NCBI GenBank assembly: GCA_947493195.1
Contig: CANLQG010000003.1
Location: 406,846-470,845, forward strand
Length of the DNA stretch: 64,000 nucleotides
Origin: an uncultured Sphingomonadaceae bacterium
GTDB lineage: Bacteria > Pseudomonadota > Alphaproteobacteria > Sphingomonadales > Sphingomonadaceae
Direction of reading: 5' to 3'
The notes beneath the pieces were generated by a model. It was given only the letters and a program-made list of their open reading frames with translations, made no database searches and had not been told where the DNA came from. A program made the position numbers and the translations under genes. The first letter of the stretch is position 1; the number at the start of each line of letters is the position of its first letter. Positions 46,294 to 54,238 of this stretch are shown in pieces.

Positions 46294-47508
46294 ATGAAGA
46301 AGCTATTGATCAGCGCCTCGATGGTAGCACTTGCCCTTCCGGCAACTGCCCACGCGCAGGCATATATCGGCGTCAGCGGTGGTGTAGTCACCAACGAAAA
46401 CGCTGACAACTCGGGGACGTTTGACACGACCCTGCCCGCCATTGGCACCGTTCCGGCGATCACGTCGGGCACTAACTACGAATTCGAAACCAACGTTGAT
46501 GTGGGTTGGACTGCCGGTGCGCAGCTCGGCTACGCCTTCGACAACGGTTTCCGCCTCGAACTCGACGGCAACTACCAGAGCATGGATGTTGACTATCACC
46601 GCGGCCTGACCGTCGGTGGCTCGAACATCGATGGCCGCGACGTCGGTCGTTTCGTCCTGCGTGACGAGCCCACCGGCCAATCGGTTGGCTCCTTCCTCGC
46701 AGACGGCCGCGGCGACGTGGAAACCTATGGCGTGTTCCTGAATGCGCTGTACGACTTCCAGCTCGGCCCGGTTGAGCCCTACCTCGGCGTTGGTGCCGGT
46801 GTGTACGTGGTTGACCTCGACTACGCGCCCAGCGGCGTGGACATTGTGCACGATGCGGACACGACCTTCGCATATCAGGGTATCGTCGGTATCTCCGGCA
46901 ACCTGTCGCGCAACACCCAGCTGTTCGCCGAATACAAGTATCGTCGCATGTTCGACGAGCCGACCTTCAACACCACGTCGGTTCTGCCGGCGTCGCTGAT
47001 GACGGATTTCGCGCAGCACAGCGGCACCATGGGCCTGCGGTTCATGTTCGGTGGCGAAGAGATGGCCCCGCCGCCTCCTCCGCCCCCGCCGCCGCCGCCG
47101 CCGCCGCCTCCTCCGCCCCCGCCGCCCCCGCCGCCGCCTCCTCCGGCAGCTGCAGTGTGTGAGCAGGGCCCCTACATCGTGTTCTTCGATTGGGATGAGT
47201 CGACCATCACTCCGGAAGCGGCCACCGTGCTCAACTCCGCCATCACCGCCTACGGCGATTGCGGCACAGCAGCCATCATGCTGGCAGGTCACACCGATAC
47301 CTCGGGTACCGCGACCTACAACATGGGCCTGGCAGAGCGTCGCAACGCTTCGGTCCGTCAGTACCTGACGGGTCGCGGCATCCCCGGCGGCCGCATCTCC
47401 AGCGAAGCCTTCGGCGAGAACGACCTGCGCGTTCCCACCGCCGACGGTGTGCGCGAGCTGCAGAACCGCCGCGTGGAAATCACTTACGGTCCGGGTTCGG
47501 GCATGTAA
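46294..47508 (+). CDS. OmpA-family outer membrane porin with poly-proline linker
   Basis: Major outer-membrane protein of 404 residues. A cleavable signal ends at THAQA, then an N-terminal beta-barrel (about residues 24-255, with repeats such as LRLELDGNYQSM and QLFAEYKYRRMF), a linker containing 26 consecutive Pro codons (47068-47145), and a C-terminal OmpA domain with MLAGHTDTSGTATYNMGLAE and NRRVEITYG. ATG at 46294 follows GAGGACAATT. Codon choice and the strong terminator after it suggest high expression. The long proline run would need elongation factor P. Confidence 0.95.
   Translation: MKKLLISASMVALALPATAHAQAYIGVSGGVVTNENADNSGTFDTTLPAIGTVPAITSGTNYEFETNVDVGWTAGAQLGYAFDNGFRLELDGNYQSMDVDYHRGLTVGGSNIDGRDVGRFVLRDEPTGQSVGSFLADGRGDVETYGVFLNALYDFQLGPVEPYLGVGAGVYVVDLDYAPSGVDIVHDADTTFAYQGIVGISGNLSRNTQLFAEYKYRRMFDEPTFNTTSVLPASLMTDFAQHSGTMGLRFMFGGEEMAPPPPPPPPPPPPPPPPPPPPPPPPPPAAAVCEQGPYIVFFDWDESTITPEAATVLNSAITAYGDCGTAAIMLAGHTDTSGTATYNMGLAERRNASVRQYLTGRGIPGGRISSEAFGENDLRVPTADGVRELQNRRVEITYGPGSGM
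47068..47145 (+). repeat. Proline-codon tract in the OmpA linker
   Basis: Twenty-six CCN codons in a row, with a 24-base unit (47068-47091 and again at 47101-47124) repeated imperfectly. Such tracts change length by slippage. Confidence 0.9.
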
Positions 47509-47530
47509 GTCCACGACGGACCAGACAACG

Positions 47531-47561
47531 AAAAGGGCCGGGAGCGATCCCGGCCCTTTTT
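47531..47561 (+). terminator. Rho-independent terminator after the ompA-type gene
   Basis: Perfect 13-base arms from AAAAGGGCCGGGA (47531-47543) to TCCCGGCCCTTTT (47548-47560), loop GCGA, then TTTTTG. This is the clearest intrinsic terminator in the window. Confidence 0.95.
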
Positions 47562-47722
47562 GTTTGCGCGATCGGCGGTTGAATTCATCGCCCGCGCCTG
47601 ACAGTGCCTGTTCATTCCAGCGCGCCTAGGCGCCGGTCTCCATTCGGCAGGACAGTCTTCCCATCTACGCGTACGATCCGGAATATGACGAGGGTCCTTG
47701 GTGGCGCCGCTTTGCCGCGAGG

Positions 47723-48472
47723 GTGCGCAGCGATGCCACGCGTCGCGGTACCGGTTTCGCCTTCGCGCTGGGTATCGAAGTCCTCATCATCCTGTTGCTG
47801 TTATCGCTTGGCCTTGGCCGGGACGAAGAGCGCGAGTTCGTTACCATCAGCAGTTTCGATGTCGGCCAGCCCGCTCCACCTGCGGAAACCGCACCGGCGG
47901 AGCCCCAAACGTCACCCAGCCAGACACAACCCGAAGCAAGCACGGAGCCATTGCCCGACGTGCCAGCACCCGTCACACGTCCGCCGCTCGCGATCGTTCC
48001 CTCCCCCTACCGGCTTCCCCCGCCGCCGGAGCCAGCACCGCAGACGACCCCGACCAGCAGGCCCAGTTCCAGCATCGGCGCTGTCGTACGCTCTGACAGG
48101 ACCTACGGGCCCGCCAACACGGGCAACCCGCGCGGAGAAGATACCGAACGCGTCGGCACCGCACCCGACGGCTCTCCGCTCTACGCAGCGCGCTGGTTCA
48201 GGGAACCTGCGCCTGATCAACTGTCGGGCTACCTCTCCGCCGCGAGCGGCCCGGGCTGGGGTCTGATCGCCTGTCGTACCGCACCGAACTGGCGGGTGGA
48301 GGACTGCGAAGTGATCGGCGAGTCGCCGCAGAATTCAGGCATCGCACGTGCCGTACAGGCCGCAGCCTGGCAGTTCCAGGTACGTCCGCCGCGCATCGGG
48401 GGAGAGTACCAGGTCGGAACCTGGGTGCGGATCAGGATCGACTACACCAACGCCCAGCGGCGGGCCTTCTAG
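47723..48472 (+). CDS. Anchored proline-rich TonB-like protein
   Basis: A protein with one N-terminal membrane helix (FALGIEVLIILLLLSLGLG), a Pro/Thr/Ala-rich periplasmic spacer, and a C-terminal domain of about 90 residues ending FQVRPPRIGGEYQVGTWVRI, which resembles the TonB C-terminal domain in outline (mixed alpha/beta, hydrophobic pattern). It could be an energy transducer or a TonB-like scaffold. The GTG at 47723 is the first canonical start, but the frame is open back to 47630 with protein-like sequence (YAYDPEYDEGPWWRRFAAR), so the true N-terminus may be earlier; only ATT is available upstream. Confidence 0.72.
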   Translation: MRSDATRRGTGFAFALGIEVLIILLLLSLGLGRDEEREFVTISSFDVGQPAPPAETAPAEPQTSPSQTQPEASTEPLPDVPAPVTRPPLAIVPSPYRLPPPPEPAPQTTPTSRPSSSIGAVVRSDRTYGPANTGNPRGEDTERVGTAPDGSPLYAARWFREPAPDQLSGYLSAASGPGWGLIACRTAPNWRVEDCEVIGESPQNSGIARAVQAAAWQFQVRPPRIGGEYQVGTWVRIRIDYTNAQRRAF

Positions 48473-48518
48473 AGCCCGGGCGCCAGAGTATCGAGTTGCG
48501 TACCGGCCCGGACCGAGC

Positions 48519-49637
48519 TCAATCCTGGTCCTTTGGCAAGACAGGTGACGGCTTGCCGAGGGCCAGTTCCGCATCGGAAAAACGGATCGGCGTGCGCAAA
48601 CCTTTCAGGCCCTCGGCCTCGAGGTCCACCACCATCCCGCGCGCCACGATCTGGGGGTCGGTAAGTGCCTGTTTCACGCTGTTGATCGGCCCCGCAGGAA
48701 CCCCGCGATTTTCGAGCTTGAGCAACAGGTCGTCGCGTTTCATCTTTGCGATCCGCATCGAGATGGCGGCGGACAATGACACCCGGTTCTTCACGCGCCT
48801 GGCATTGCTGGTCCATTCCTCGCGCGGGGGCAGTTCGATAGCCTCTGCAAAGCGCGTGAACTGGCGATCATTGCCAACCGCAACGATCAGCCAGCCATCC
48901 TTGGCCTCGAACGCTTCGTAGGGCGCGATATTGGGGTGGGCGTTACCCATGCGCTTCGGGCTGCGACCCGATACGAGATAGTTCATCGCCTGATTCCCCA
49001 GCGTGCCCACCATCACATCGAACAGCGCCATGTCCACCAGCTGGCCCTGCCCGGTGCTTTCCCGCTGTCGCAGCGCTGCCTGGATGCCGATCACGGCGTA
49101 GAGACCTGTCAGGATATCGGCATAGGCAACGCCGATCTTCGTAGGCGCTCCATCGGCAAATCCGGTGAGATCCATGATGCCGCTCATTCCCTGGATGATG
49201 AAGTCGTACCCGGCCCGCCCCGCGTAGGGGCCATCGAGGCCGAAACCGGTGATGGAGCAATAGACCAGCCCGGGGTTCTTTGCCTTCAGGCTGGCATAGT
49301 CGAGACCGAACTTGGCCAGATTGCCGCTCTTGAAGTTCTCTATCACCACGTCGGCTTCGGCAATCATCGCCTTCACCTTGTTCAGATCGGCAGCGCGTTT
49401 GAAATCCGCGACGACCGTGTCCTTGCCGCGATTGGCGGCGTGGAAATAGGCGGCATCCTTGCTTCCATCGGCGCGATCGATGAAGGGCGGCCCCCAATTG
49501 CGGGTATCGTCGCCTTCAGGGCTTTCCACCTTGGTAACCTCCGCGCCCAGATCGGCAAGGACCTGACCCGCCCACGGCCCGGCCAATATCCGCGCCAGTT
49601 CGACGACCTTGATTCCTTCGAGAGGGAAATTGCTCAT
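48519..49637 (-). CDS. CaiB/BaiF-type CoA transferase
   Basis: Class III CoA transferase, 372 residues. The start LEGIKVVELARILAGPWAGQ is typical, DLGAEVTKVESPEGDDTR binds CoA, and the catalytic Asp is expected in KIGVAYADILTGLYA. ATG at 49637 is chosen because the family begins at MSNFPLEG; longer frames upstream are unlikely. Possible substrates include formyl-, crotonobetainyl- or succinyl-CoA-type pairs; not decidable here. Divergent from the esterase gene, separated by 217 bases in which I see no other gene. Confidence 0.93.
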   Translation of the reverse strand: MSNFPLEGIKVVELARILAGPWAGQVLADLGAEVTKVESPEGDDTRNWGPPFIDRADGSKDAAYFHAANRGKDTVVADFKRAADLNKVKAMIAEADVVIENFKSGNLAKFGLDYASLKAKNPGLVYCSITGFGLDGPYAGRAGYDFIIQGMSGIMDLTGFADGAPTKIGVAYADILTGLYAVIGIQAALRQRESTGQGQLVDMALFDVMVGTLGNQAMNYLVSGRSPKRMGNAHPNIAPYEAFEAKDGWLIVAVGNDRQFTRFAEAIELPPREEWTSNARRVKNRVSLSAAISMRIAKMKRDDLLLKLENRGVPAGPINSVKQALTDPQIVARGMVVDLEAEGLKGLRTPIRFSDAELALGKPSPVLPKDQD

Positions 49638-49854
49638 GCTGCCATTGTCTTTCGTGGATCGAGGGAGTGATCGGTTGGTCGGGGGCGCCACCTTGGCTAC
49701 GCGGGCAATGACAAATTGCAAGGGATGTTCCCTCGCCGGTAAAGTCTGGGTTGTCTTACCCGCCAGCGGACGATCGGACTGGCCATCCCTAATCTGCCCG
49801 AAATTCCGGCTGGGGTGAACACCTGCCCCAGCTTCAGCCAGGGGCACCGCTTTT

Positions 49855-50712
49855 TTGAAAATACTCCTCGCCATCGTCGTTATTGCCGCAGCCGCGCTGG
49901 GCATCGCCTACTGGATTTCGCCGCTGCTGACCTTCAACACGCTGGTGCCCAAGGACGCGGGTGGCAGGCAAGTGGCAGAGGGGCTGGCCTATGGCGAGGG
50001 CGACCGGCAGGCGCTCGACGTCTATGCGCCAGCCGATGAAGACAGGGCGAACCTGCCCGTGGTCGTGTTCTTTTATGGCGGCAGCTGGAACAGCGGAACG
50101 CGTGAGGGCTATGATTTCGCGGGGCGAGCGCTGGCGGCGCAAGGTAACATCGTAGTGGTGCCCGATTATCGCCTTGTGCCGGAAGTCCGCTTCCCCGGCT
50201 TCGTGGAAGACGGCGCCGCCGCCGTCGCCTGGGTGCGCCGGAATATTTCCGACTATGGCGGCGATCCTGATCGCATCGTGCTGATGGGGCATTCCGCCGG
50301 CGCCCAGATCGGTGCCATGCTGGCGCTCGATCCGCAGTGGCTGGGAGAAGGCCGCACGGCCATTCGCGGGTTCGTCGGTCTCGCCGGACCATACGATTTT
50401 GCGCCGCTCGACACCGATGCCTCGATTGCCGCCTTCGGCGAATGGCCACGCGTTGCGGAAACCCAGCCTATCACTTACGCCGACGCAGCCGCGCCCCCCG
50501 CCCTGTTGCTGACCGGTGCGGAGGATACGGTGGTGAAACCCCGCAACAGCAAAGCCTTGTCAGCTGCCCTCGTTTCGGCGGGGGTCGAAGCAGGAATGAC
50601 CACTTACCCCGGCATCGACCATATCGACATCCTGATCGCGCTTTCCCGTCCGCTGCGTGGCCGTGCCCCGGTGCTGGAGGATGCCAGCCAGTTCATAACG
50701 CGCGTGACATGA
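49855..50712 (+). CDS. Alpha/beta hydrolase, esterase type
   Basis: A 285-residue membrane-anchored or exported esterase. The start is TTG at 49855; the N-terminus is hydrophobic (LLAIVVIAAAALGIAYWI). The oxyanion-hole motif FFYGGSW (a variant of HGG), the nucleophile GHSAGAQIG and the late ICH-like PGIDHIDIL follow the order of hormone-sensitive-lipase-like or BD-FAE type hydrolases. Substrate unknown. The ribosome binding site GGGG is 11 bases ahead, somewhat far. Confidence 0.83.
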   Translation: MKILLAIVVIAAAALGIAYWISPLLTFNTLVPKDAGGRQVAEGLAYGEGDRQALDVYAPADEDRANLPVVVFFYGGSWNSGTREGYDFAGRALAAQGNIVVVPDYRLVPEVRFPGFVEDGAAAVAWVRRNISDYGGDPDRIVLMGHSAGAQIGAMLALDPQWLGEGRTAIRGFVGLAGPYDFAPLDTDASIAAFGEWPRVAETQPITYADAAAPPALLLTGAEDTVVKPRNSKALSAALVSAGVEAGMTTYPGIDHIDILIALSRPLRGRAPVLEDASQFITRVT

Positions 50713-50768
50713 GCGCGTTGTCGAACCGTGCCCGCCTGCGCTAGGGCTTTGGCAAAGGAGAACCAACC

Positions 50769-51212
50769 ATGCAGCTAGGCCGCTTCAACCACATCGGCGT
50801 CGCCGTGCCCGACCTCGCCTCTGCCATCGCGCATTATCGCGATGTGCTGGGCGCGACCGATATCACCGAACCATTCGACCTGCCCGAGCAGGGTGTGAAG
50901 GTATGTTTTGTCAACACCCCGGGCCATGACGACACGGAAGGTACGCAGGTCGAACTGCTGGCCCCGCTGAGCGAGGATTCCCCGGTTACCGGGTTCCTGG
51001 CGAAGAACCCTCTGGGCGGCCAGCACCACATCTGTTTTGAAGTCCCCGACATCGGCGAGGCACGCGCCGCGTTCGAGCGCATGGGCAAGCGCATTCTCGG
51101 GCCCACCCGTATCGGTGCGCACGGCACGCCGATCTTTTTCATCCATCCCAAGGACATGATGGGCCAGCTGACCGAGATCATGGAAAGCCCCAAGGGGGAC
51201 GCTGCGCATTGA
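50769..51212 (+). CDS. mce: Methylmalonyl-CoA epimerase
   Basis: Interconverts R and S methylmalonyl-CoA for propionate use. The 147-residue protein belongs to the glyoxalase/VOC fold: NHIGVAVPDLASAIAHYRDV, HHICFEVPD and a late Glu (QLTEIME) give the His-His-Glu metal ligands. ATG follows AAAGGAGAACCAACC. The stop overlaps the next TTG start (TTGA), so it is the first gene of a coupled three-gene operon. No mutase genes are in the window. Confidence 0.93.
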   Translation: MQLGRFNHIGVAVPDLASAIAHYRDVLGATDITEPFDLPEQGVKVCFVNTPGHDDTEGTQVELLAPLSEDSPVTGFLAKNPLGGQHHICFEVPDIGEARAAFERMGKRILGPTRIGAHGTPIFFIHPKDMMGQLTEIMESPKGDAAH

Positions 51213-52021
51213 GCGCGAAGCTCGGCTTTTCGGTCGAGGAACTGCTGCCAAAGGCGCGCGGCGGCGGTGCGCTGAAAATGGGACTGGTCGCGCTGGGGCC
51301 GGAAGAGTGGCTCCAGCCGCGGCCCGATCTTGCTGCGCGCGCGGCTGCTTTCGATGCCCATCCGCAAGCCGTGCAACTGCTGCCGCCTGCCCTCCCCTCC
51401 GGACAAGAACTGGCTGCAATGCTGGGCGTCGAGGGCGGACTGGAAGCCGCAGCCCGTGCCGCGCACGAGGACATGTGCCTGCTCGCGCGGGACGATGGCG
51501 AGGACATCTACCGCCTCATCGGTGCAGCCGTAGCCTGGCCAACAGACTGGCATCCTGCTGATAAGCTGGGCCTGCCACTGATTGCCATGCACGCGCCGAT
51601 CCAGGGATCTGCGGATCAACTGGCAAGCGGTGTCGACCATTTCATGGCCAGGCTGAAACCGGGCAGGATCTTCGGGCGATGCAACTGGTTCGTCGCCCCC
51701 ACACCCGCCAGACGCTGGATCGACAACCAGCCGCCAGCCGAAACCTTCGCAGCGGTTACGGCAGAAAACGCGGGCGAAACCCTGTTCGCGCGCTGCGAAC
51801 GACAGACCCTGCGCCGCCTGCCGGAAACGGGGGCGATCGTCTTCACCATTGGCGTTTACGTCGCGCCGCTTGCCTCCCTGTCGAACGAGAACCTTGCGCG
51901 CCTTGCCCATTCTCTCGATACCATTCCCTCTGATGAAGCCGAGAGACGCGGTGCGCGCTGGTTTGCGCCGCAACTGGCTCATTACGCTGCCGGGCGGCGT
52001 GACAAGGAGAATAACCGATGA
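51209..52021 (+). CDS. DUF3445 heme-dependent oxidative N-demethylase-like protein
   Basis: A 270-residue protein of the DUF3445 (PF11927) family, whose characterised members are heme-dependent oxidative N-demethylases. The diagnostic segments GRCNWFVAPT (usually RxNW), ETLFARCERQTLRRLPETGA and FTIGVYVAPL are present. TTG start at the mce stop; stop overlaps the next ATG by ATGA. No membrane helix. Function in this operon is unknown; the mce neighbour could point to acyl-CoA metabolism, but no direct evidence supports this. Confidence 0.85.
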   Translation: MSAKLGFSVEELLPKARGGGALKMGLVALGPEEWLQPRPDLAARAAAFDAHPQAVQLLPPALPSGQELAAMLGVEGGLEAAARAAHEDMCLLARDDGEDIYRLIGAAVAWPTDWHPADKLGLPLIAMHAPIQGSADQLASGVDHFMARLKPGRIFGRCNWFVAPTPARRWIDNQPPAETFAAVTAENAGETLFARCERQTLRRLPETGAIVFTIGVYVAPLASLSNENLARLAHSLDTIPSDEAERRGARWFAPQLAHYAAGRRDKENNR

Positions 52022-52440
52022 ACCTGATCACGATCCTGTTGCCCCTGCTCGCCCAGGCCAGCGCCACTATTGACGCCGGCGACAGCGTCGAAAACGCCTC
52101 CCGGTGTGCAGAACCGACCACCCAGCAGGCGATGAATTATTGCGCCGCGCAGGAATGGGAGCGAGCCGATGCCGCGCTCAACCACCAATGGCGCGCAACG
52201 GCGGCAGAGATGCGGCGCATGGATGCCGCCGGGGCGCCTGACGACGGGAGGCCCGGCTATTTCAGTGAATTGCTGCGCGGTCAGCGGGCCTGGCTGGTCT
52301 ATCGCGATCACCATTGCGCCAGTGTCGGCAACAACGCGCGTGGCGGTTCCATGCAGCCGTTACTGGTCGCCAATTGCAAGACCCGCCTGACCCGCACGCG
52401 CACCACCCAGCTGCGCGAGCTGGTGGACTGGCCGAACTAG
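52018..52440 (+). CDS. DUF1311/LprI-like secreted protein
   Basis: A 140-residue protein with a signal peptide (about residues 1-20, cleavage near AQA) and a DUF1311 domain (lysozyme inhibitor LprI-like). The TTQQAMNYCAAQEWERADAAL segment with Cys, and SELLRGQRAWLVYRDHHCAS, match the expected Cys and WxxYRD pattern. It is the last gene of mce-DUF3445-DUF1311, with an ATGA overlap. Its role is unknown; LprI in mycobacteria inhibits lysozyme. Confidence 0.85.
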   Translation: MNLITILLPLLAQASATIDAGDSVENASRCAEPTTQQAMNYCAAQEWERADAALNHQWRATAAEMRRMDAAGAPDDGRPGYFSELLRGQRAWLVYRDHHCASVGNNARGGSMQPLLVANCKTRLTRTRTTQLRELVDWPN

Positions 52441-52443
52441 CCG

Positions 52444-53019
52444 CTAATCCAAGCGCTGGCGCACCTCTTCGAGACCGGCGGCATCATCGATGTCGAGCAG
52501 GGTGTGCGGCGCAGCATCAACCCCGGTAAGGCGGGGAATTTCTGCCAGCACACGCCCCGCACCGCTATCGCCCGTCAGATTGGCAAGCCAATCCTGGTCG
52601 CTCTTCCTGATAAGCGCGGGCACGCCCAGACGTCCGTCCGGATAGCGCGTGGCCGTACTGCCCGGTGTGGCGACCAGTTCTCGCAAATGATGCGGCCCGA
52701 TCAGCGGCATATCTGCCAGCACCAGTAGCAGGTCTGCCTGCTGCGCCACTGCCTGTCGGCGCGCAGCCTCGACAGATCCGCTCAAACCCCTCTCCGGATG
52801 GCGATTGACGATCACTTGCCAGCCGGATGCGTCACTTGCAAATCGCGGCGCGTCAGGTCCGGTCACGATGAACCTGCGCATCAGGCCCGCGCTCTCTATC
52901 GCATCGAGAACCCATCGCCCTACGGACCGTCCCTCTAGGTCGGCGTCCAGCTTGCCGCCGCCAAAGCGGCTGGCCTTCCCGGCGGCGAGCACGGCCACCA
53001 TTGGCTGTTCGTCAGCCAT
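52444..53019 (-). CDS. MobA-like nucleotidyltransferase
   Basis: MobA/MocA-type NTP transferase, 191 residues. The start VAVLAAGKASRFGGGKL is the nucleotide-binding loop, and LLVLADMPLIGP holds the metal-binding Asp of the family. It is placed next to xdhC, with an eight-base overlap, as is usual for molybdenum cofactor cytosine-dinucleotide synthesis genes of xanthine/CO dehydrogenase-type enzymes. An upstream TTG (53049) would lengthen it by ten residues. No structural molybdoenzyme gene is in the window. Confidence 0.88.
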   Translation of the reverse strand: MADEQPMVAVLAAGKASRFGGGKLDADLEGRSVGRWVLDAIESAGLMRRFIVTGPDAPRFASDASGWQVIVNRHPERGLSGSVEAARRQAVAQQADLLLVLADMPLIGPHHLRELVATPGSTATRYPDGRLGVPALIRKSDQDWLANLTGDSGAGRVLAEIPRLTGVDAAPHTLLDIDDAAGLEEVRQRLD

Positions 53020-53875
53020 GATGAGGATGACGCCGCTCGTATTCGCCAACGATCCCGGCGAGCGCGGAAAGCGCCAGTCCCATCGGCTCGCGGCTGTGTT
53101 TCACGGTGCCCAGCGGGCTGGCGATGCGCGCGATCTGCTGCGGCGCGAAACCCAGTGACACCAGGTCCGCTTGGCGGGCGGCACGGGCCGGTGACCCGCC
53201 CTGCGCGCCGATCAGGAATGCCGGTGTCGTAAGCGCCCATTGCAGGATCGCCCGTTCCCATTCGTGATCGTGAAACAGCAGGACAACGGCCGTCCAGCGG
53301 TCTGCAATCAGATGATCGGGCACTTGCCCCAGGGCCAGAGAACCATCGTCCCGCCCGTGGCTTTCGCTCATGATGCCTGCGGCGTTGGCCAGCTGCGACA
53401 TGGCGGCCAGTTCCGGCCCTTCGCCAAACAGCATCAGGCGCAGGTCGGGTACGTAGCGTCGCTGCGGCATGGGGCTGGGATGCGGGAGGGCGAGGCGTGC
53501 CTCTTGCCGGTCATCCAGCCGGGAAACCACTGCGCGGCAAGCCTCCCGGTCAGGCTCGGGATCGATAAGGATATCGAGGCCTCCGCCGCACGGAAGGCGA
53601 AAGTCGATGTTCGGCGAACCTGCGCCGTAGCGGAGCACCCGGCGCTCTCCCCCAGCGGAGATTTCGTCCGCCAGTTCCTGCTCCAGACAGCCATCGGCCA
53701 GGCTGCCGATCACGCTGCCATCGGGATTCACCGCGAGCTGCGCCCCGAGGCGACGCGAGAAGCTGCCTTCGATATGCGTGATGGTACACAGGCCAACGCC
53801 AGGTCGGCAGACCGCGCGCAAGGCGGCCTGATCGCCCGCTACATGAGCACTCTGCTGTTCTTCGATCGCCGTCAT
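53012..53875 (-). CDS. XdhC-family molybdoenzyme maturation factor
   Basis: A 287-residue protein of the XdhC/CoxI family, which binds the sulfurated molybdenum cofactor and inserts it in xanthine dehydrogenase-type enzymes. GVGLCTITHIEGSFSRRLGA, VIGSLADGCLEQELA and PCGGGLDILI are family motifs, and a Rossmann-like domain follows (LMLFGEGPELAAMSQLA, then LGFAPQQIARIASPLG). ATG at 53875; a longer frame is rejected. It is divergent from the efflux operon. Confidence 0.9.
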   Translation of the reverse strand: MTAIEEQQSAHVAGDQAALRAVCRPGVGLCTITHIEGSFSRRLGAQLAVNPDGSVIGSLADGCLEQELADEISAGGERRVLRYGAGSPNIDFRLPCGGGLDILIDPEPDREACRAVVSRLDDRQEARLALPHPSPMPQRRYVPDLRLMLFGEGPELAAMSQLANAAGIMSESHGRDDGSLALGQVPDHLIADRWTAVVLLFHDHEWERAILQWALTTPAFLIGAQGGSPARAARQADLVSLGFAPQQIARIASPLGTVKHSREPMGLALSALAGIVGEYERRHPHHG

Positions 53876-54238
53876 GGGGCCGATATAGGGCCGTGCGCTT
53901 CGCGATCCACACAAATTGCCTCTATGCGATATGCGCATATGAAGCAGCCGAGTCTTGCTCTTACTGTATTGAGACGATAATACACTTTGGTCGAGCCGAG
54001 TAGTCGGTTCCTCGATAGCGGGTACCGCGCAAATGCCGGGCGTGAAATGAAGTCTCCGTGCTCGATGATCATCGGAACATGATCGCAACGAGTCACAAAC
54101 GGGAAAATGTTTATCGTTTTGTTGCGCGAATATCACGGCAACGCTGGTAATTGTGCAAACCGCCAAGCATCTGCTTGGATTAGAAAATTGGCAGCACTAG
54201 ACGACTTGACGGAGTTGGGATTGACAATTGGGGACGGC
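53876..54238. other. Intergenic region between xdhC and the efflux operon
   Basis: About 363 bases with no convincing gene, AT-richer than its neighbours. It holds a perfect 12-base palindrome ATATGCGCATAT (53929-53940), a regulator-site candidate located 54 bases upstream of the xdhC start, and the likely promoters of both divergent units. TTGACA-like segments occur near 54206 and 54222, but no confident -35/-10 pair can be assigned. Confidence 0.6.

Noticed and set aside
47068..47145. GC-rich repeat as CRISPR or a gene-conversion repeat
   Set aside because: It is an in-frame proline codon run inside the OmpA coding sequence, with no spacers.
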